DNA from: Pseudomonas gessardii
GTDB taxonomy: Bacteria; Pseudomonadota; Gammaproteobacteria; Pseudomonadales; Pseudomonadaceae
Assembly (NCBI RefSeq): GCF_001983165.1
Contig: NZ_MNPU01000057.1
Span: 1 to 39,000 of the forward strand
Direction: 5' to 3'
Length of the DNA stretch: 39,000 nt
Of this stretch, positions 25,302-33,722 are shown piece after piece. The notes under the pieces were generated by a model that worked only from the letters and a program-made list of their open reading frames with translations, was not told the DNA's origin and did not search any database. A program made the translations under genes and the position numbers. Within the stretch, counting starts at the first letter, position 1, and each line of letters begins with the position of its first letter.

Positions 25302-25424
25302 TACGGCTTCAACTCGGCGTCAGGCGGTTCACTGGCACCGCGTCAGACTAGGGCCGCTTTCTGCATTTTCTGACGCCAAGGCGTCAATCTCTATGGCCTC
25401 AACCTGACAGGCCGAATGCTTAGC
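25302..25424 (-). repeat. Subterminal TGACGC-rich sequence of the chrA element
   Basis: Between padR and the right terminal repeat the motif TGACGCC/GCGTCA recurs several times, including the perfect dyad TGACGCCTTGGCGTCA on the minus strand. The stretch is homologous to 3352-3480. It has no coding frame. Conserved placement next to the terminal repeat suggests a protein-binding role, for example in resolution or transposition. Confidence 0.55.
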
Positions 25425-25456
25425 GTACGATTTTTTCCGATTTCTCTATCGACCCC
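25419..25456 (-). repeat. Right terminal repeat of the chrA mini-transposon
   Basis: 38 bp, CTTAGCGTACG to CTATCGACCCC on the plus strand, followed by AGGAG. On the minus strand it reads GGGGTCGATAG to ACGCTAAG. Confidence 0.92.
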
Positions 25457-25880
25457 AGGAGGATCTGAATTGATCTCTCCACCATGTGTACACTGCCTGA
25501 CAGCGGAGTTCGTCGCGGTTTAATCTAGAAAGACTTGCCCTAGGGAGATCAGCACGGCTGGAAGAACTGACCCAAACGAGGCAGCAGGTCGCATTTGACG
25601 ATATCTTCACTGTATACTTTATCGCTCAGCCATACCTCTTGAGCTACAGGAACACCAGCATGACTGTACTCCAAACGATCTACTGGCAGCCTACGCCGCC
25701 TTAGCGCTACGCCCCCTCGCAACATCTCGCTTCCGCTAGTTTCGCTCGCGGTCGCGTACTGCTGTATGCCCGGTTTTTACACCCAAGGCACACAGCCAAA
25801 TAATCCTCACAACTTGAATTCGTATCGACGCGCTCGCCATCTGCCTGGTGTGCGTGTGGTGCATTGCCTTGGATATTCTG
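25457..25880. other. Leader region between the chrA element and sulP, no supported gene
   Basis: This part of the 9.8-kb transposon has only short frames. A 14-codon frame starts at 25660 (MTVLQTIYWQPTPP) after an ACAGGAAC sequence, but its meaning is unclear. The sulP promoter must lie here; I cannot point to a convincing one. Confidence 0.35.
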
Positions 25881-27368
25881 ATGCTGCAATCGCTCAAACA
25901 AACGTGGTTTTCCAACGTCCGTGGAGACGTGCTCGCGGGGATCGTGGTCGCGCTCGCGCTGATCCCGGAGGCCATTGCTTTCTCTATCATTGCCGGCGTC
26001 GACCCCAAGGTCGGTCTCTACGCCTCCTTCTGTATCTGTGCTGTCATCGCCTTCGTCGGCGGTCGACCCCGCATGATCTCGGCAGCTACCGGTGCGATGG
26101 CACTGCTGATGGTCACCCTGGTAAAAGATCACGGGCTTCAGTATTTGCTGGCAGCCACCTTGCTCTGCGGGGCGCTTCAAATCCTCGCTGGATACCTGAA
26201 ACTGGGCTCTCTGATGCGCTTTGTTTCGCGCTCGGTAGTCACAGGCTTTGTGAATGCATTGGCGATTCTGATTTTCATGGCGCAGTTACCTGAATTGACC
26301 AACGTGACCTGGCACGTTTACGCCATGACCGTAGTGGGCCTCGGAATAATCTATCTGTTTCCGTATGTACCGAAGATCGGCAAGCTGATTCCCTCGCCGC
26401 TGGTGTGCATCCTGGCCCTGACGGCCATTGCTATTTACCTCGGTCTGGATATCCGCACTGTGGGTGACATGGGCGAACTGCCGGACACGCTGCCGATTTT
26501 CCTGTGGCCTGAAGTCCCGCTGAACGTTGAAACTCTGCGCATCATCTTCCCGTACTCAGCCGCCTTGGCCGTAGTAGGTCTGCTTGAGTCCATGATGACC
26601 GCGACCATCGTCGACGATTTGACCGATACCACCAGCAACAAAAACCGTGAATGCAAGGGTCAAGGCATTGCCAACATCGCTGCCGGGATGCTCGGCGGTA
26701 TGGCAGGCTGCGCCATGATCGGCCAGTCGATCATCAACGTGAAATCCGGTGGACGTACCCGTCTCTCCACATTGTGCGCGGGCATTTTCTTGCTGCTGAT
26801 GGTCGTTTTCCTCGGCGAATGGCTCTCCAAGATCCCGATGGCTGCATTGGTTGCTGTGATGATCATGGTATCCATCGGCACCTTTAGCTGGGATTCCTTG
26901 CGCAATCTGAAAGAGCACCCACTGTCGACCAACCTCGTCATGGTCGCGACCGTTGTGGTGGTCGTGGCAACGCATAATCTGGCTTACGGCGTGTTGGTCG
27001 GCGTACTGCTGGCTTCGTTGTTCTTTGCGAACAAGGTCGGACATTACCTCGATATCAAGAGCAGTCTTGAAGAGACGGAGTCGCATCGGACTTACCGCGT
27101 GGTAGGCCAGGTGTTCTTCAGCTCGGCAGACAAGTTCACCGAAGTTTTTGACTTCAAGGAAGCGCTCAACAAGGTCACCATCGATCTGACACAGGCGCAT
27201 TTCTGGGATATCACCGCCGTCGCCGCGCTGGATAAAGTGGTAATCAAGTTCCGTCGCGAGGGCGCCGAGGTTGAAGTGCTGGGTCTAAATGAGGCCAGCG
27301 CCACAATCGTTGACCGCTTTGGCGTGCATGACAAACCTGGCGCCATCGACAAGCTCATGAGCCACTAA
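25881..27368 (+). CDS. SulP-family inorganic anion transporter
   Basis: A 495-residue inner-membrane transporter: a sulfate-transporter domain of ten or more membrane segments (GIVVALALIPEAIAFSIIAG, then GRPRMISAATGAMALLMV and ECKGQGIANIAAGMLGGMAG), then a C-terminal STAS domain from about residue 395 (YRVVGQVFFSSADKF, TIDLTQAHFWDITAVAALDK). SulP proteins move sulfate, bicarbonate or other anions; the substrate here is unknown. ATG 25881 starts the normal MLQSLKQTWFSN sequence, though the ribosome site is poor; a start at 25848 is possible. The usp gene follows 11 nt downstream. Confidence 0.88.
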   Translation: MLQSLKQTWFSNVRGDVLAGIVVALALIPEAIAFSIIAGVDPKVGLYASFCICAVIAFVGGRPRMISAATGAMALLMVTLVKDHGLQYLLAATLLCGALQILAGYLKLGSLMRFVSRSVVTGFVNALAILIFMAQLPELTNVTWHVYAMTVVGLGIIYLFPYVPKIGKLIPSPLVCILALTAIAIYLGLDIRTVGDMGELPDTLPIFLWPEVPLNVETLRIIFPYSAALAVVGLLESMMTATIVDDLTDTTSNKNRECKGQGIANIAAGMLGGMAGCAMIGQSIINVKSGGRTRLSTLCAGIFLLLMVVFLGEWLSKIPMAALVAVMIMVSIGTFSWDSLRNLKEHPLSTNLVMVATVVVVVATHNLAYGVLVGVLLASLFFANKVGHYLDIKSSLEETESHRTYRVVGQVFFSSADKFTEVFDFKEALNKVTIDLTQAHFWDITAVAALDKVVIKFRREGAEVEVLGLNEASATIVDRFGVHDKPGAIDKLMSH

Positions 27369-27379
27369 GGAGATCGACA

Positions 27380-28231
27380 ATGACCCACGTAATGGCATGT
27401 ATTGATAACTCACAATCCTCATTGGCGGTCTGCGACTACGCAGCATGGGCGTCGCAGCGACTCAACGCGCCTCTTACCTTGCTTCACGTATTGGATGAAG
27501 AGAAATACCCAGCAGCAGCTGACCTAAGTGGAAATATTGGTCTCGGCAGTCGAGAGCATCTGCTGGAGGAGCTGGCTACATTGGATGCCCAACGCGCCAG
27601 ACTCGCTCTGGAACAGGGCCAACACATGCTGGAAAAGGCCAGGGAGCGAACGGTCATTTCCGGCGCTGCGTTTCCTGAGCTGAAGCAGCGCCACGGACAC
27701 TTGGTAGAAAGTCTGAGCGACCTTCAGGAGGATATTCGACTGTTGGTGATAGGAAGAGTGGGTGAAGACAACTCACGCAACGCGCACAGCCTTGGCAGCC
27801 AGATAGAAGCTGTAGTGCGAACAATTCACCGGCCTATCCTGATCACAGCCAACAGCTATAAAAAGCCCGAAAAGGTGATGCTCGCATTTGACGGCAGCTC
27901 CACAGCCTACAAAACCATCCAAATGTTTGCCGCCAGTTCGCTTTGCAAAGACTTGCCCATTCATCTTGTTACGGTCGGTGCAGATTCGGTGAGCAATCAC
28001 GAGGCACTGGGAAAAGCACAAAGCATGCTTCTCTCGGCTGGCTTCCTAGTCCAAGCTGAAATCAGACAAGGTGAGGTGGAGTCGGCTCTGCACGATTATC
28101 AGACAGAGCACGGCATTGATCTGCTGGTCATGGGTGCCTATGGGCATTCACGCATCAGGCAGTTTTTGGTAGGAAGCACGACTACGACGATGCTTCGAAC
28201 AGCCACCATGCCTGTATTGCTGCTGCGCTGA
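27380..28231 (+). CDS. Universal stress protein with two Usp domains
   Basis: A 283-residue cytoplasmic tandem Usp protein. The first domain (MTHVMACIDNSQSSLAVCDY...) lacks a complete nucleotide motif. The second (VMLAFDGSSTAYKTIQM...) ends with GAYGHSRIRQFLVGSTTTT, the G-2x-G-9x-G-S/T signature of ATP-binding Usp proteins. AAGGAG precedes the ATG. It is co-transcribed with sulP; this pair recurs as cargo of mobile elements and may sense stress or regulate the transporter (inferred). Confidence 0.88.
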   Translation: MTHVMACIDNSQSSLAVCDYAAWASQRLNAPLTLLHVLDEEKYPAAADLSGNIGLGSREHLLEELATLDAQRARLALEQGQHMLEKARERTVISGAAFPELKQRHGHLVESLSDLQEDIRLLVIGRVGEDNSRNAHSLGSQIEAVVRTIHRPILITANSYKKPEKVMLAFDGSSTAYKTIQMFAASSLCKDLPIHLVTVGADSVSNHEALGKAQSMLLSAGFLVQAEIRQGEVESALHDYQTEHGIDLLVMGAYGHSRIRQFLVGSTTTTMLRTATMPVLLLR

Positions 28232-28245
28232 GATAACTCTCTAAG

Positions 28246-28279
28246 CCACAGTGTTTCTACTTATTGAGAAATGCTGTGG
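28246..28279. terminator. Stem-loop after usp, facing the end of tnpA
   Basis: CCACAGTGTTTCT (28246-28258) and AGAAATGCTGTGG (28267-28279) pair with two mismatches around an 8-nt loop. There is no long T run, but the position 15 nt after the usp stop fits a transcription terminator or insulator. Confidence 0.4.
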
Positions 28280-28333
28280 TCAATCCCATCTAAGCTATCT
28301 GACAACATAGCCCACTGAGTTCGACCTGCGCAC

Positions 28334-31327
28334 CTAAATATCGTCGTCTGGATTACGCAGTGGCCGTAGCTCACCTCGGGCGACCTCTTCTGGTACCGCG
28401 AAGGAGTACCGTCCCAACATATTGATGTGCTCGAAGATCAGCGGCGACAAACGAGCCAGGTCTTCGTCCTGTACCGGGTAGCCGTGCTGCTTTAACCGCT
28501 CCACGGCAGCCGTCATGTAGAGGGTATTCCATAGCACAATGATATTTACCACCAGGCCCAGGGCACCGAGTTGATCCTCCTGGCCTTCTCGGTAGCGCTG
28601 GCGAAGCTCGCCTCGTTTGCCATGGAACACGGCGCGAGCCAGGCTGTGTCGGCCTTCGCCGCGATTCAGTTGGGTCAGGGTGGCGCGGCGCTTGGACTCA
28701 TCATCAATGTAGGTCAACGTATGCAGGGTTTTCTCGATCCGTCCGAACTCTGCCAACGCCTGGGCCAGACGGGTCGGACGATCTCCCGTTTGTAGGGTGC
28801 GCATGATGCCTGTCGCCGGCACTCGGCCAAGTTTGAGTGAGCCAGCCAAACGCAACAGGTCATCCCAGTGCTCGGCGATCAGGTCGAGCTTGACTGACTG
28901 GCGAGCAAGTCCGTTGAGCTTGCCGTAATCCGCGTCCGGGCGGGTGCGCCAGAAGCGGGTACCGCCGACATCAGCCAGGCGCGGGCAGAAGTGATAACCG
29001 AGCAGACGGAATAACCCGAACACCACATCGCTGTAAGCACCGGTATCGGTCATGATTTGTGTGGGCTGCAATTCGGTCTGTTGTTCCAGCACAACCGCGA
29101 GCAATACTAGGCTGTCGCGCAGGGTGCCGGGCACCGTAATGGCGTTAAGACCGGAAAACTGGTCGGAGATCAGGTTGTACCAGGTGACGCCCCGGCCGGT
29201 ACCGAAATACTTCGGGTTAGGGCCGGCATGTACGGTACGCACAGGTACGACAAAACGCATGCCATCGGCGGAGGCCACCTCGCCGCCGCCCCAGACCTGA
29301 GCCAGCTCCAGTTGACTCTGCGCAGCCACCAAAATGGCATTGGCTGCCGACAGGGTATCGTCACGGAGATAGTTCTGGCTCACCCAGGACAGCCGGTCAC
29401 GGCGCAGCGCTTGGTTGTCGTTGCGAGTCAAGGGCTCCAGGCCGGTGTTACAGGCTCCTCCCAAGAGCACTGCGCACAAACTCGTCACCAAGTTGTCGGC
29501 CCGCGCATTGCGTTCGGACACATGGGTGAAGGCTTCAGTGAAGCCGGTACGAGCGGCGATTTCTAACAGGATTTCCGGCAAATCGACACGCGGCATCAAG
29601 TCGGCCACGGCTGCACGCAGTTGCAGCAACGAGTTGGGCTCTTCCAGCTTCTCCAGCGCTCCGATGGACAGCTCGGTTTTGCCCTCTGTATTCTCACTCA
29701 ACTGGATCGCAGGATTGTCGGGCAGGCGAGCGGCGACTGCGTACCAAGTCGCATCCAGCTCGGCAGACAAGGCGTCCAAGGTGGTTTTGGCGTTCACAGT
29801 CAGGCCCAGTGAGCGACAGATGATCGGTCGCGCCGACAGCCATTCTGCACCATCGAGCAGACCGATACGCGGGTCGGCATAGCGCCAACTGGGTGCAACA
29901 AAGACATCGCGGCGGCGTAGGGCCGTGCGTAGTGCATCAAGCGTGCAGAAGACATAGGCGCCCATGTCGAGGGAGCCATCTTCGCGAGTGATGTGGTTCT
30001 GCCAAGCCTTGGCCACGATCTCCTGCGGCACGTCATCCTCCGGCTTCCTGCGAGGCAAGTTCAGTTGCAACCAGTCCAAACTAGCCGCCACACCCTTACC
30101 CGCCGGGCTGAAGCCGAAGCGAATATGTTTCAATAAGTCAGGAAGGAAACGGCGCACGCTGCGGTAGCGCTCCTCCAGAGCGAGGTAAAACACATCGTTG
30201 GCCGGACGGATCAACGCATTGACCTCTTCCAGGGCTTTCTCCAGCGTGACACGTGGCAGGTCGTTGAACAGCCGGGCACGGACATTGTCATCGCTGATCG
30301 AGCTATCCAGCACGACCTTGCACGCAGCGGCGAGCATTGCCGCCGAGCGATCCAGGTCTTTTAGACTACGCAACCGAGCCTTCTTGTCAGCCTTCTCTGC
30401 GTTGTTGAAGATATCACGCAGTAGCGCTTCCAGAACTTCCAGAGCATCGTCGTGCGCACTGGCTTCCAAGGAAACCGCGAATGCCACCAACGTCGCCAAC
30501 CGGCGCGACGCCGGCAGTCGATTGATGGCCGTGACCTTCGCGGTGTTGGCAAAGCGAGCCAGGGCGGCAATGCGGCTGGGAGGGATATGCGCAGCTGCCG
30601 GTAAGGCGATACCCAACCCGCGTACATCATCCAGCCGACGCAGCGCCCGAACCAGTGCAGGGCCACTGACCATCACCGGGCCGGAGCGTAGTTGATCCAG
30701 TCGGGAACTACGGTTGCCTTCGGCCACCAGAAGCAAGTCTTGTAGGTGCTGTCTTTGCTCCTCGGTCACGCTGCGGCCCAAGGTGTACCAGAGGCGTTCT
30801 TCAACCCGGCTACGCAGTTGGGCAATGAAGCGCTCTAACTGGGAAATTCCGGGCAATAGGACTTTCTGTGTGAGCAGCCATGAGGTAGCTCGTTCGAACA
30901 GCACGCCAGGACGATCAGTACCAGTCCAGCAAAGGGCATACAGCCATCGGCTCAAACGAAAGCCGATGCCTGGGTCAGTAAAGTGGCGATAGCCATAGCG
31001 CTCTTGAATATCGGCCGCATGTATCCAGCGACGATGATCGCTATAACGTACAAGACAGTCAGGGTCGGCGATTGCCAATTGCCGACAAAGCACAAGCAGG
31101 ACTTCCACCGGCACAGCCGTGGGTTTGTCCGGCAAAACACCGACGAAGCGAACGGTAGTCAGCAGAACGGCATAGCCCAAGCGGTTATGGTTGCCCCGTA
31201 GTACCTGGACGGCTTCACGGTCTTCATCGCTCAGGTGGAAGTAGCGCTCCAGTTCATCACGGCTGGGCGCATCGATGTAGCGACCAAAGCCGTCGCGTTG
31301 CTCCTGAGTCAGAAAACCAACCGGCAT
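28334..31327 (-). CDS. tnpA: Tn3-family transposase TnpA (complete, 997 aa)
   Basis: A full-length DDE transposase. The N-terminal DUF4158-type DNA-binding part begins MPVGFLTQEQRDGFGRYIDA. Catalytic regions are visible as SADGMRF (first Asp, about residue 687), IMTDTGAYSDVV (second Asp, about 762) and KRGELRQRYREG with VLWNTLYM (Glu region, about 906). The ATG lies 3 nt after the PIN gene stop, so TA and transposase are one operon. It recognises the 38-bp ends of the 9.8-kb element. It is clearly different from the remnant at 13-14.6 kb. Confidence 0.93.
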   Translation of the reverse strand: MPVGFLTQEQRDGFGRYIDAPSRDELERYFHLSDEDREAVQVLRGNHNRLGYAVLLTTVRFVGVLPDKPTAVPVEVLLVLCRQLAIADPDCLVRYSDHRRWIHAADIQERYGYRHFTDPGIGFRLSRWLYALCWTGTDRPGVLFERATSWLLTQKVLLPGISQLERFIAQLRSRVEERLWYTLGRSVTEEQRQHLQDLLLVAEGNRSSRLDQLRSGPVMVSGPALVRALRRLDDVRGLGIALPAAAHIPPSRIAALARFANTAKVTAINRLPASRRLATLVAFAVSLEASAHDDALEVLEALLRDIFNNAEKADKKARLRSLKDLDRSAAMLAAACKVVLDSSISDDNVRARLFNDLPRVTLEKALEEVNALIRPANDVFYLALEERYRSVRRFLPDLLKHIRFGFSPAGKGVAASLDWLQLNLPRRKPEDDVPQEIVAKAWQNHITREDGSLDMGAYVFCTLDALRTALRRRDVFVAPSWRYADPRIGLLDGAEWLSARPIICRSLGLTVNAKTTLDALSAELDATWYAVAARLPDNPAIQLSENTEGKTELSIGALEKLEEPNSLLQLRAAVADLMPRVDLPEILLEIAARTGFTEAFTHVSERNARADNLVTSLCAVLLGGACNTGLEPLTRNDNQALRRDRLSWVSQNYLRDDTLSAANAILVAAQSQLELAQVWGGGEVASADGMRFVVPVRTVHAGPNPKYFGTGRGVTWYNLISDQFSGLNAITVPGTLRDSLVLLAVVLEQQTELQPTQIMTDTGAYSDVVFGLFRLLGYHFCPRLADVGGTRFWRTRPDADYGKLNGLARQSVKLDLIAEHWDDLLRLAGSLKLGRVPATGIMRTLQTGDRPTRLAQALAEFGRIEKTLHTLTYIDDESKRRATLTQLNRGEGRHSLARAVFHGKRGELRQRYREGQEDQLGALGLVVNIIVLWNTLYMTAAVERLKQHGYPVQDEDLARLSPLIFEHINMLGRYSFAVPEEVARGELRPLRNPDDDI

Positions 31328-31330
31328 CGA

Positions 31331-31741
31331 TCACAGTACCTCGGCGCAGAACACGGCGGGGGTGACAATCCGCGTGCGTTCGATATGTCCGCGCTGCAAG
31401 AGGCCTGCGCGTCGATCACCGGTTACTAGGTAGTCCGCATTGCCCGCCAAAGCCATGGCCAGCAGAAAAGAGTCATCCGGATCATCGGCTTCAACCTCAA
31501 TGGTCAACCGCTCCAATACCACGGCGCGTTGCAGGTTATTGATCATGGCCCCCACTTTGGCAGGCTGAAGGATGGCCTGAAGCTTGGGGTAACGACTGGC
31601 GCGACGAATTTCGTCGAGCTGTGCCCGTGAAGTCACCACCTCGAAGCGAGCTGAACGCCAGGCCCGATAGATCGCATCAGGAGACCCATGCGGTGAGATC
31701 AGCGCACTGAACAGAATGTTGGTATCCAATACAACCCGCAT
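31331..31741 (-). CDS. PIN-domain toxin (VapC-like) of the transposon
   Basis: A 136-residue PIN ribonuclease with the acidic residues VLDTN (Asp 6), DEIRR, DDPDDSFLLAMA and YLVTGDRRA. Its start overlaps the stop of the upstream RHH gene (TGATG). PIN/RHH pairs placed between the resolution site and tnpA are known in several Tn3-family transposons and are thought to stabilise or tune the element. Confidence 0.85.
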   Translation of the reverse strand: MRVVLDTNILFSALISPHGSPDAIYRAWRSARFEVVTSRAQLDEIRRASRYPKLQAILQPAKVGAMINNLQRAVVLERLTIEVEADDPDDSFLLAMALAGNADYLVTGDRRAGLLQRGHIERTRIVTPAVFCAEVL

Positions 31742-31980
31742 CAGCGCTTACGCGCCCAGTCGAGCGCTTCTTCAACCGCTTCGGTCAGTTCGGCCTCACT
31801 CAGATGGGCATTGGAAACCTTGGCCTGTTCGGCGCTCAGCTCCAGGATGTGTGCCCGCACCGCTTCTTCGATGAAGCGCGACAGGTCGCCCTTACGGCCA
31901 CCGCCTTGGCTGGCCAGAAACATGCGAAGCGATTGGTCGGTGTCGGTGGAGACGGCGACGTTCCAGCGAGTGGTATTCAT
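31741..31980 (-). CDS. Ribbon-helix-helix antitoxin of the PIN toxin
   Basis: A 79-residue protein starting MNTTRWNVAVSTDTDQSLRM (ATG 31980, GGAAA upstream; the TTG at 31992 is an unlikely start), then GDLSRFIEEAVRAHI, an RHH-like DNA-binding domain, and an acidic C-terminal helix (LSEAELTEAVEEALDWARKR) that could bind the toxin. It likely represses the leftward operon from the intergenic resolution region. Confidence 0.78.
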   Translation of the reverse strand: MNTTRWNVAVSTDTDQSLRMFLASQGGGRKGDLSRFIEEAVRAHILELSAEQAKVSNAHLSEAELTEAVEEALDWARKR

Positions 31981-32041
31981 GACTTTTTCCAATGTTAGGT
32001 GTTTATGTGTTTATACACTCGATCCTCACTGCGCCGCAACG

Positions 32042-32069
32042 GTTCGATAAAACCCTCGTTTTATAGAAC
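32042..32069. promoter_or_regulatory. 28-nt dyad, candidate resolvase-binding subsite (res)
   Basis: GTTCGATAAAAC and GTTTTATAGAAC are 12-bp arms with one mismatch around CCTC. It lies between the divergent antitoxin and tnpR genes, where res sites sit, and has the size of a res crossover subsite. Further AT-rich half-sites probably follow up to about 32165. Confidence 0.55.
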
Positions 32070-32181
32070 TTTAACGGAAGACCTGCCCAGCTCCGAGTTA
32101 GCCCATATTATGGTTTTAAATACTGGTATCGTTAATCAAGGTTCTATTTTCAATTTCTCTGTTGAGTAAACGGTACTTTTG

Positions 32182-33099
32182 ATGAAAATTGGCTATGCGC
32201 GGGTGAGTACTCGGGATCAGAACGCCGACCTCCAGATCGATGCTCTGACAAAGGCAGGGTGCGAGCGGATCTATCAAGACGTTGCCAGCGGCTCAAAAAG
32301 CGCACGTCCGGAACTGGACAAATTATTGGTTCATGTACGGGCCGGTGATGCTGTGGTGATTTGGAAGCTGGATCGTCTAGGGCGCTCGCTCAAGCACCTG
32401 GTCGAACTGGTCGGTGAATTGGCCGCTCGTAACGTTGGCCTGCAAAGTCTGAATGACCCCATCGATACCACCCACGCGCAAGGCCGCTTTGTGTTCAACC
32501 TGTTCGCTTCATTGGCAGAGTTCGAACGTGAGTTGATTCGTGAGCGCACACAGGCAGGCTTGTCCGCTGCACGGTCACGTGGTCGAGTCGGTGGCCGCCC
32601 GAAGGGGCTGCCCGCTCAGGCGGAAGCGACCGCTATGGCCGCAGAAACGCTGTACCGAGAGGGTCGGTTAAGTGTGAGCGCCATTGGCAAGAAACTGCAC
32701 ATTTCCAAAAGCACGCTTTACCGCTACCTCCGGCATCGCGGCATAACGATCGGCGTACCCGCAAAAATCACCCAGCATCTCAACATCACGGTCCCACCGG
32801 CAGTGGACAATGCCGAACGGATCGCGACGGTCATATTGCGCCTGGCCGTCGAGAACAACAGCAAGTTCGTGCGTGGTAAAAAACGGGCACTGGAGAATAT
32901 CGAGCGTTACTGCCTGGAACCTTACGGCATGAAGCTGCTTGAGTCGGGCAACTACGCGCTGAGCATTCCCTATCGCAACGATGAGGCACTGGATAAGACG
33001 GTACATGATCTGCTGACCGAGATCAGCCAAGAGGCCGAGATGCGTAATTGCTTTATCGAGGCAGATGCCTGGGAAGAGGGCTCTGAGCGGAGGTGGTAG
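32182..33099 (+). CDS. tnpR: Serine resolvase TnpR with long C-terminal extension
   Basis: From ATG 32182 the product has 305 residues. The catalytic domain has the nucleophile Ser in GYARVSTRDQ, VIWKLDRLGRSLKHL and LASLAEFERELIRERTQ. The HTH (ALSVSAIGKKLHISKSTLYRY-like region) ends near residue 190. A further domain of about 110 residues (ITVPPAVDNAERIATVILRL...) is absent from the ~185-residue Tn3/Tn21 resolvases but known in long resolvases of other Tn3 subgroups. The stop lies 2 bp before the right terminal repeat. Confidence 0.9.
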   Translation: MKIGYARVSTRDQNADLQIDALTKAGCERIYQDVASGSKSARPELDKLLVHVRAGDAVVIWKLDRLGRSLKHLVELVGELAARNVGLQSLNDPIDTTHAQGRFVFNLFASLAEFERELIRERTQAGLSAARSRGRVGGRPKGLPAQAEATAMAAETLYREGRLSVSAIGKKLHISKSTLYRYLRHRGITIGVPAKITQHLNITVPPAVDNAERIATVILRLAVENNSKFVRGKKRALENIERYCLEPYGMKLLESGNYALSIPYRNDEALDKTVHDLLTEISQEAEMRNCFIEADAWEEGSERRW

Positions 33100-33101
33100 G
33101 G

Positions 33102-33139
33102 CTTATGTTGGTTTTTGGTTCCATTGCTCCCCAAACCCC
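33102..33139 (-). repeat. Right 38-bp terminal inverted repeat of the 9.8-kb transposon
   Basis: Plus strand CTTATGTTGGTTTTTGG to CCAAACCCC, followed by TACAA (33140-33144). Confidence 0.95.
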
Positions 33140-33144
33140 TACAA

Positions 33145-33235
33145 CCAGGAGTACGGTGATGCAGGGTGGTGGTCATGGAATGCCGCGGCTGATCCGAAAG
33201 GAAAAGATATACCTCCATTTCCCCCCAAAGCGTGA
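33145..33235 (+). pseudogene. DUF1173 gene, 3' part, separated by the transposon
   Basis: Reading on from the retained TACAA in the frame of the 5' part gives WYNQEYGDAGWWSWNAAAD, then PKGKDIPPFPPKA and a TGA at 33233-33235. This is a natural C-terminus and lies in the same frame, proving that the two pieces were one gene of 414 codons plus stop. Confidence 0.8.
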
Positions 33236-33400
33236 TTGCAATGCAGCACGGACTGGATGTGGGCTTGGGTTTTGTAAGCCATGTGAAATGCTGAGAGCAT
33301 AGTCAAATTGAGCGAGGAAACTGCCAAAATGGCCACCTCTAAGCTTCACTGAATCTGCGACAGCTGCGGTTCAACGTAATGATTTAAACGCCCGACTAAA

Positions 33401-33619
33401 ATGAGGTGCTCGGTGGAAATAGTAGCAAGTACGCAAATCTGGATAGGGCTCATGGCTATAGCAATTGGGTTTTTTTGGGTTGGCGAACGGATCGTTGAGC
33501 AAATGAAGCGTCGCAACGATTTGATCGAGGCTGAGTTACGTTCGGCTGGAGTTTTTCCGAAGAATGCAGTTACTCCCGACAGGCCGGAGGGAATGGATAA
33601 TCCCGAAGAAAAACGATGA
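33401..33619 (+). CDS. Small single-pass membrane protein
   Basis: The product has one membrane segment (IWIGLMAIAIGFFWVGERI), then a basic turn (QMKRRND) and a hydrophilic tail. The start may be ATG 33401 or GTG 33413; the latter gives a membrane segment closer to the N-terminus. A strong terminator lies about 50 nt downstream. Function unknown. Confidence 0.5.
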   Translation: MRCSVEIVASTQIWIGLMAIAIGFFWVGERIVEQMKRRNDLIEAELRSAGVFPKNAVTPDRPEGMDNPEEKR

Positions 33620-33668
33620 ACAATAGGTCATTCAAAAAACCTAGAACCTAGTCACCTAGCGCTCATTC

Positions 33669-33694
33669 AAACCCAAGCCATGCTTGGGTTTTTT
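33669..33694 (+). terminator. Strong Rho-independent terminator
   Basis: Perfect 10-bp stem AAACCCAAGC/GCTTGGGTTT around a 3-nt loop (CAT), with the T run continuing to 33694. It lies between convergent genes and serves mainly the plus-strand gene. Confidence 0.85.
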
Positions 33695-33722
33695 CACTCC
33701 TAACATAGATTTTGACGTTAAT

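Larger units (their letters stand above)
23546..25456. mobile_element. Transposase-less Tn3-type mini-transposon carrying chrA-padR, 1,911 bp
   Basis: Two 38-bp inverted repeats (23546-23583 and 25419-25456), differing at three positions, start GGGG and end AAATCGTACGCTAAG. Both are flanked directly by AGGAG (23541-23545 and 25457-25461), a 5-bp target duplication. Only chrA and a PadR regulator are inside; there is no transposase or resolvase gene. It must be moved in trans. The repeat beside the tnpA remnant at 14608 matches it; the host 9.8-kb transposon has different ends. Confidence 0.92.
23368..33139. mobile_element. Complete Tn3-family transposon, 9,772 bp, with SulP/Usp cargo
   Basis: Bounded by 38-bp inverted repeats of the GGGG...TAAG type (23368-23405 and 33102-33139) differing at one base, and flanked by the 5-bp duplication TACAA (23363-23367 and 33140-33144). 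Order from left: left repeat, a short relic region holding the nested chrA element, sulP, usp, then leftward RHH-PIN-tnpA, a candidate resolution dyad, and rightward tnpR, which ends 2 bp before the right repeat. Cargo lies between the 3' end of tnpA and the left end. All transposition genes look intact, so it may be active. Confidence 0.93.

Noticed and set aside
25610..25640. A LexA-box-like CTGTATA before a 14-codon frame.
   Set aside because: The second half of the box is missing and the following frame is not recognisable.
26556..27200. A 214-codon minus-strand frame.
   Set aside because: Antisense to the SulP membrane domain; His/Gln-rich shadow.
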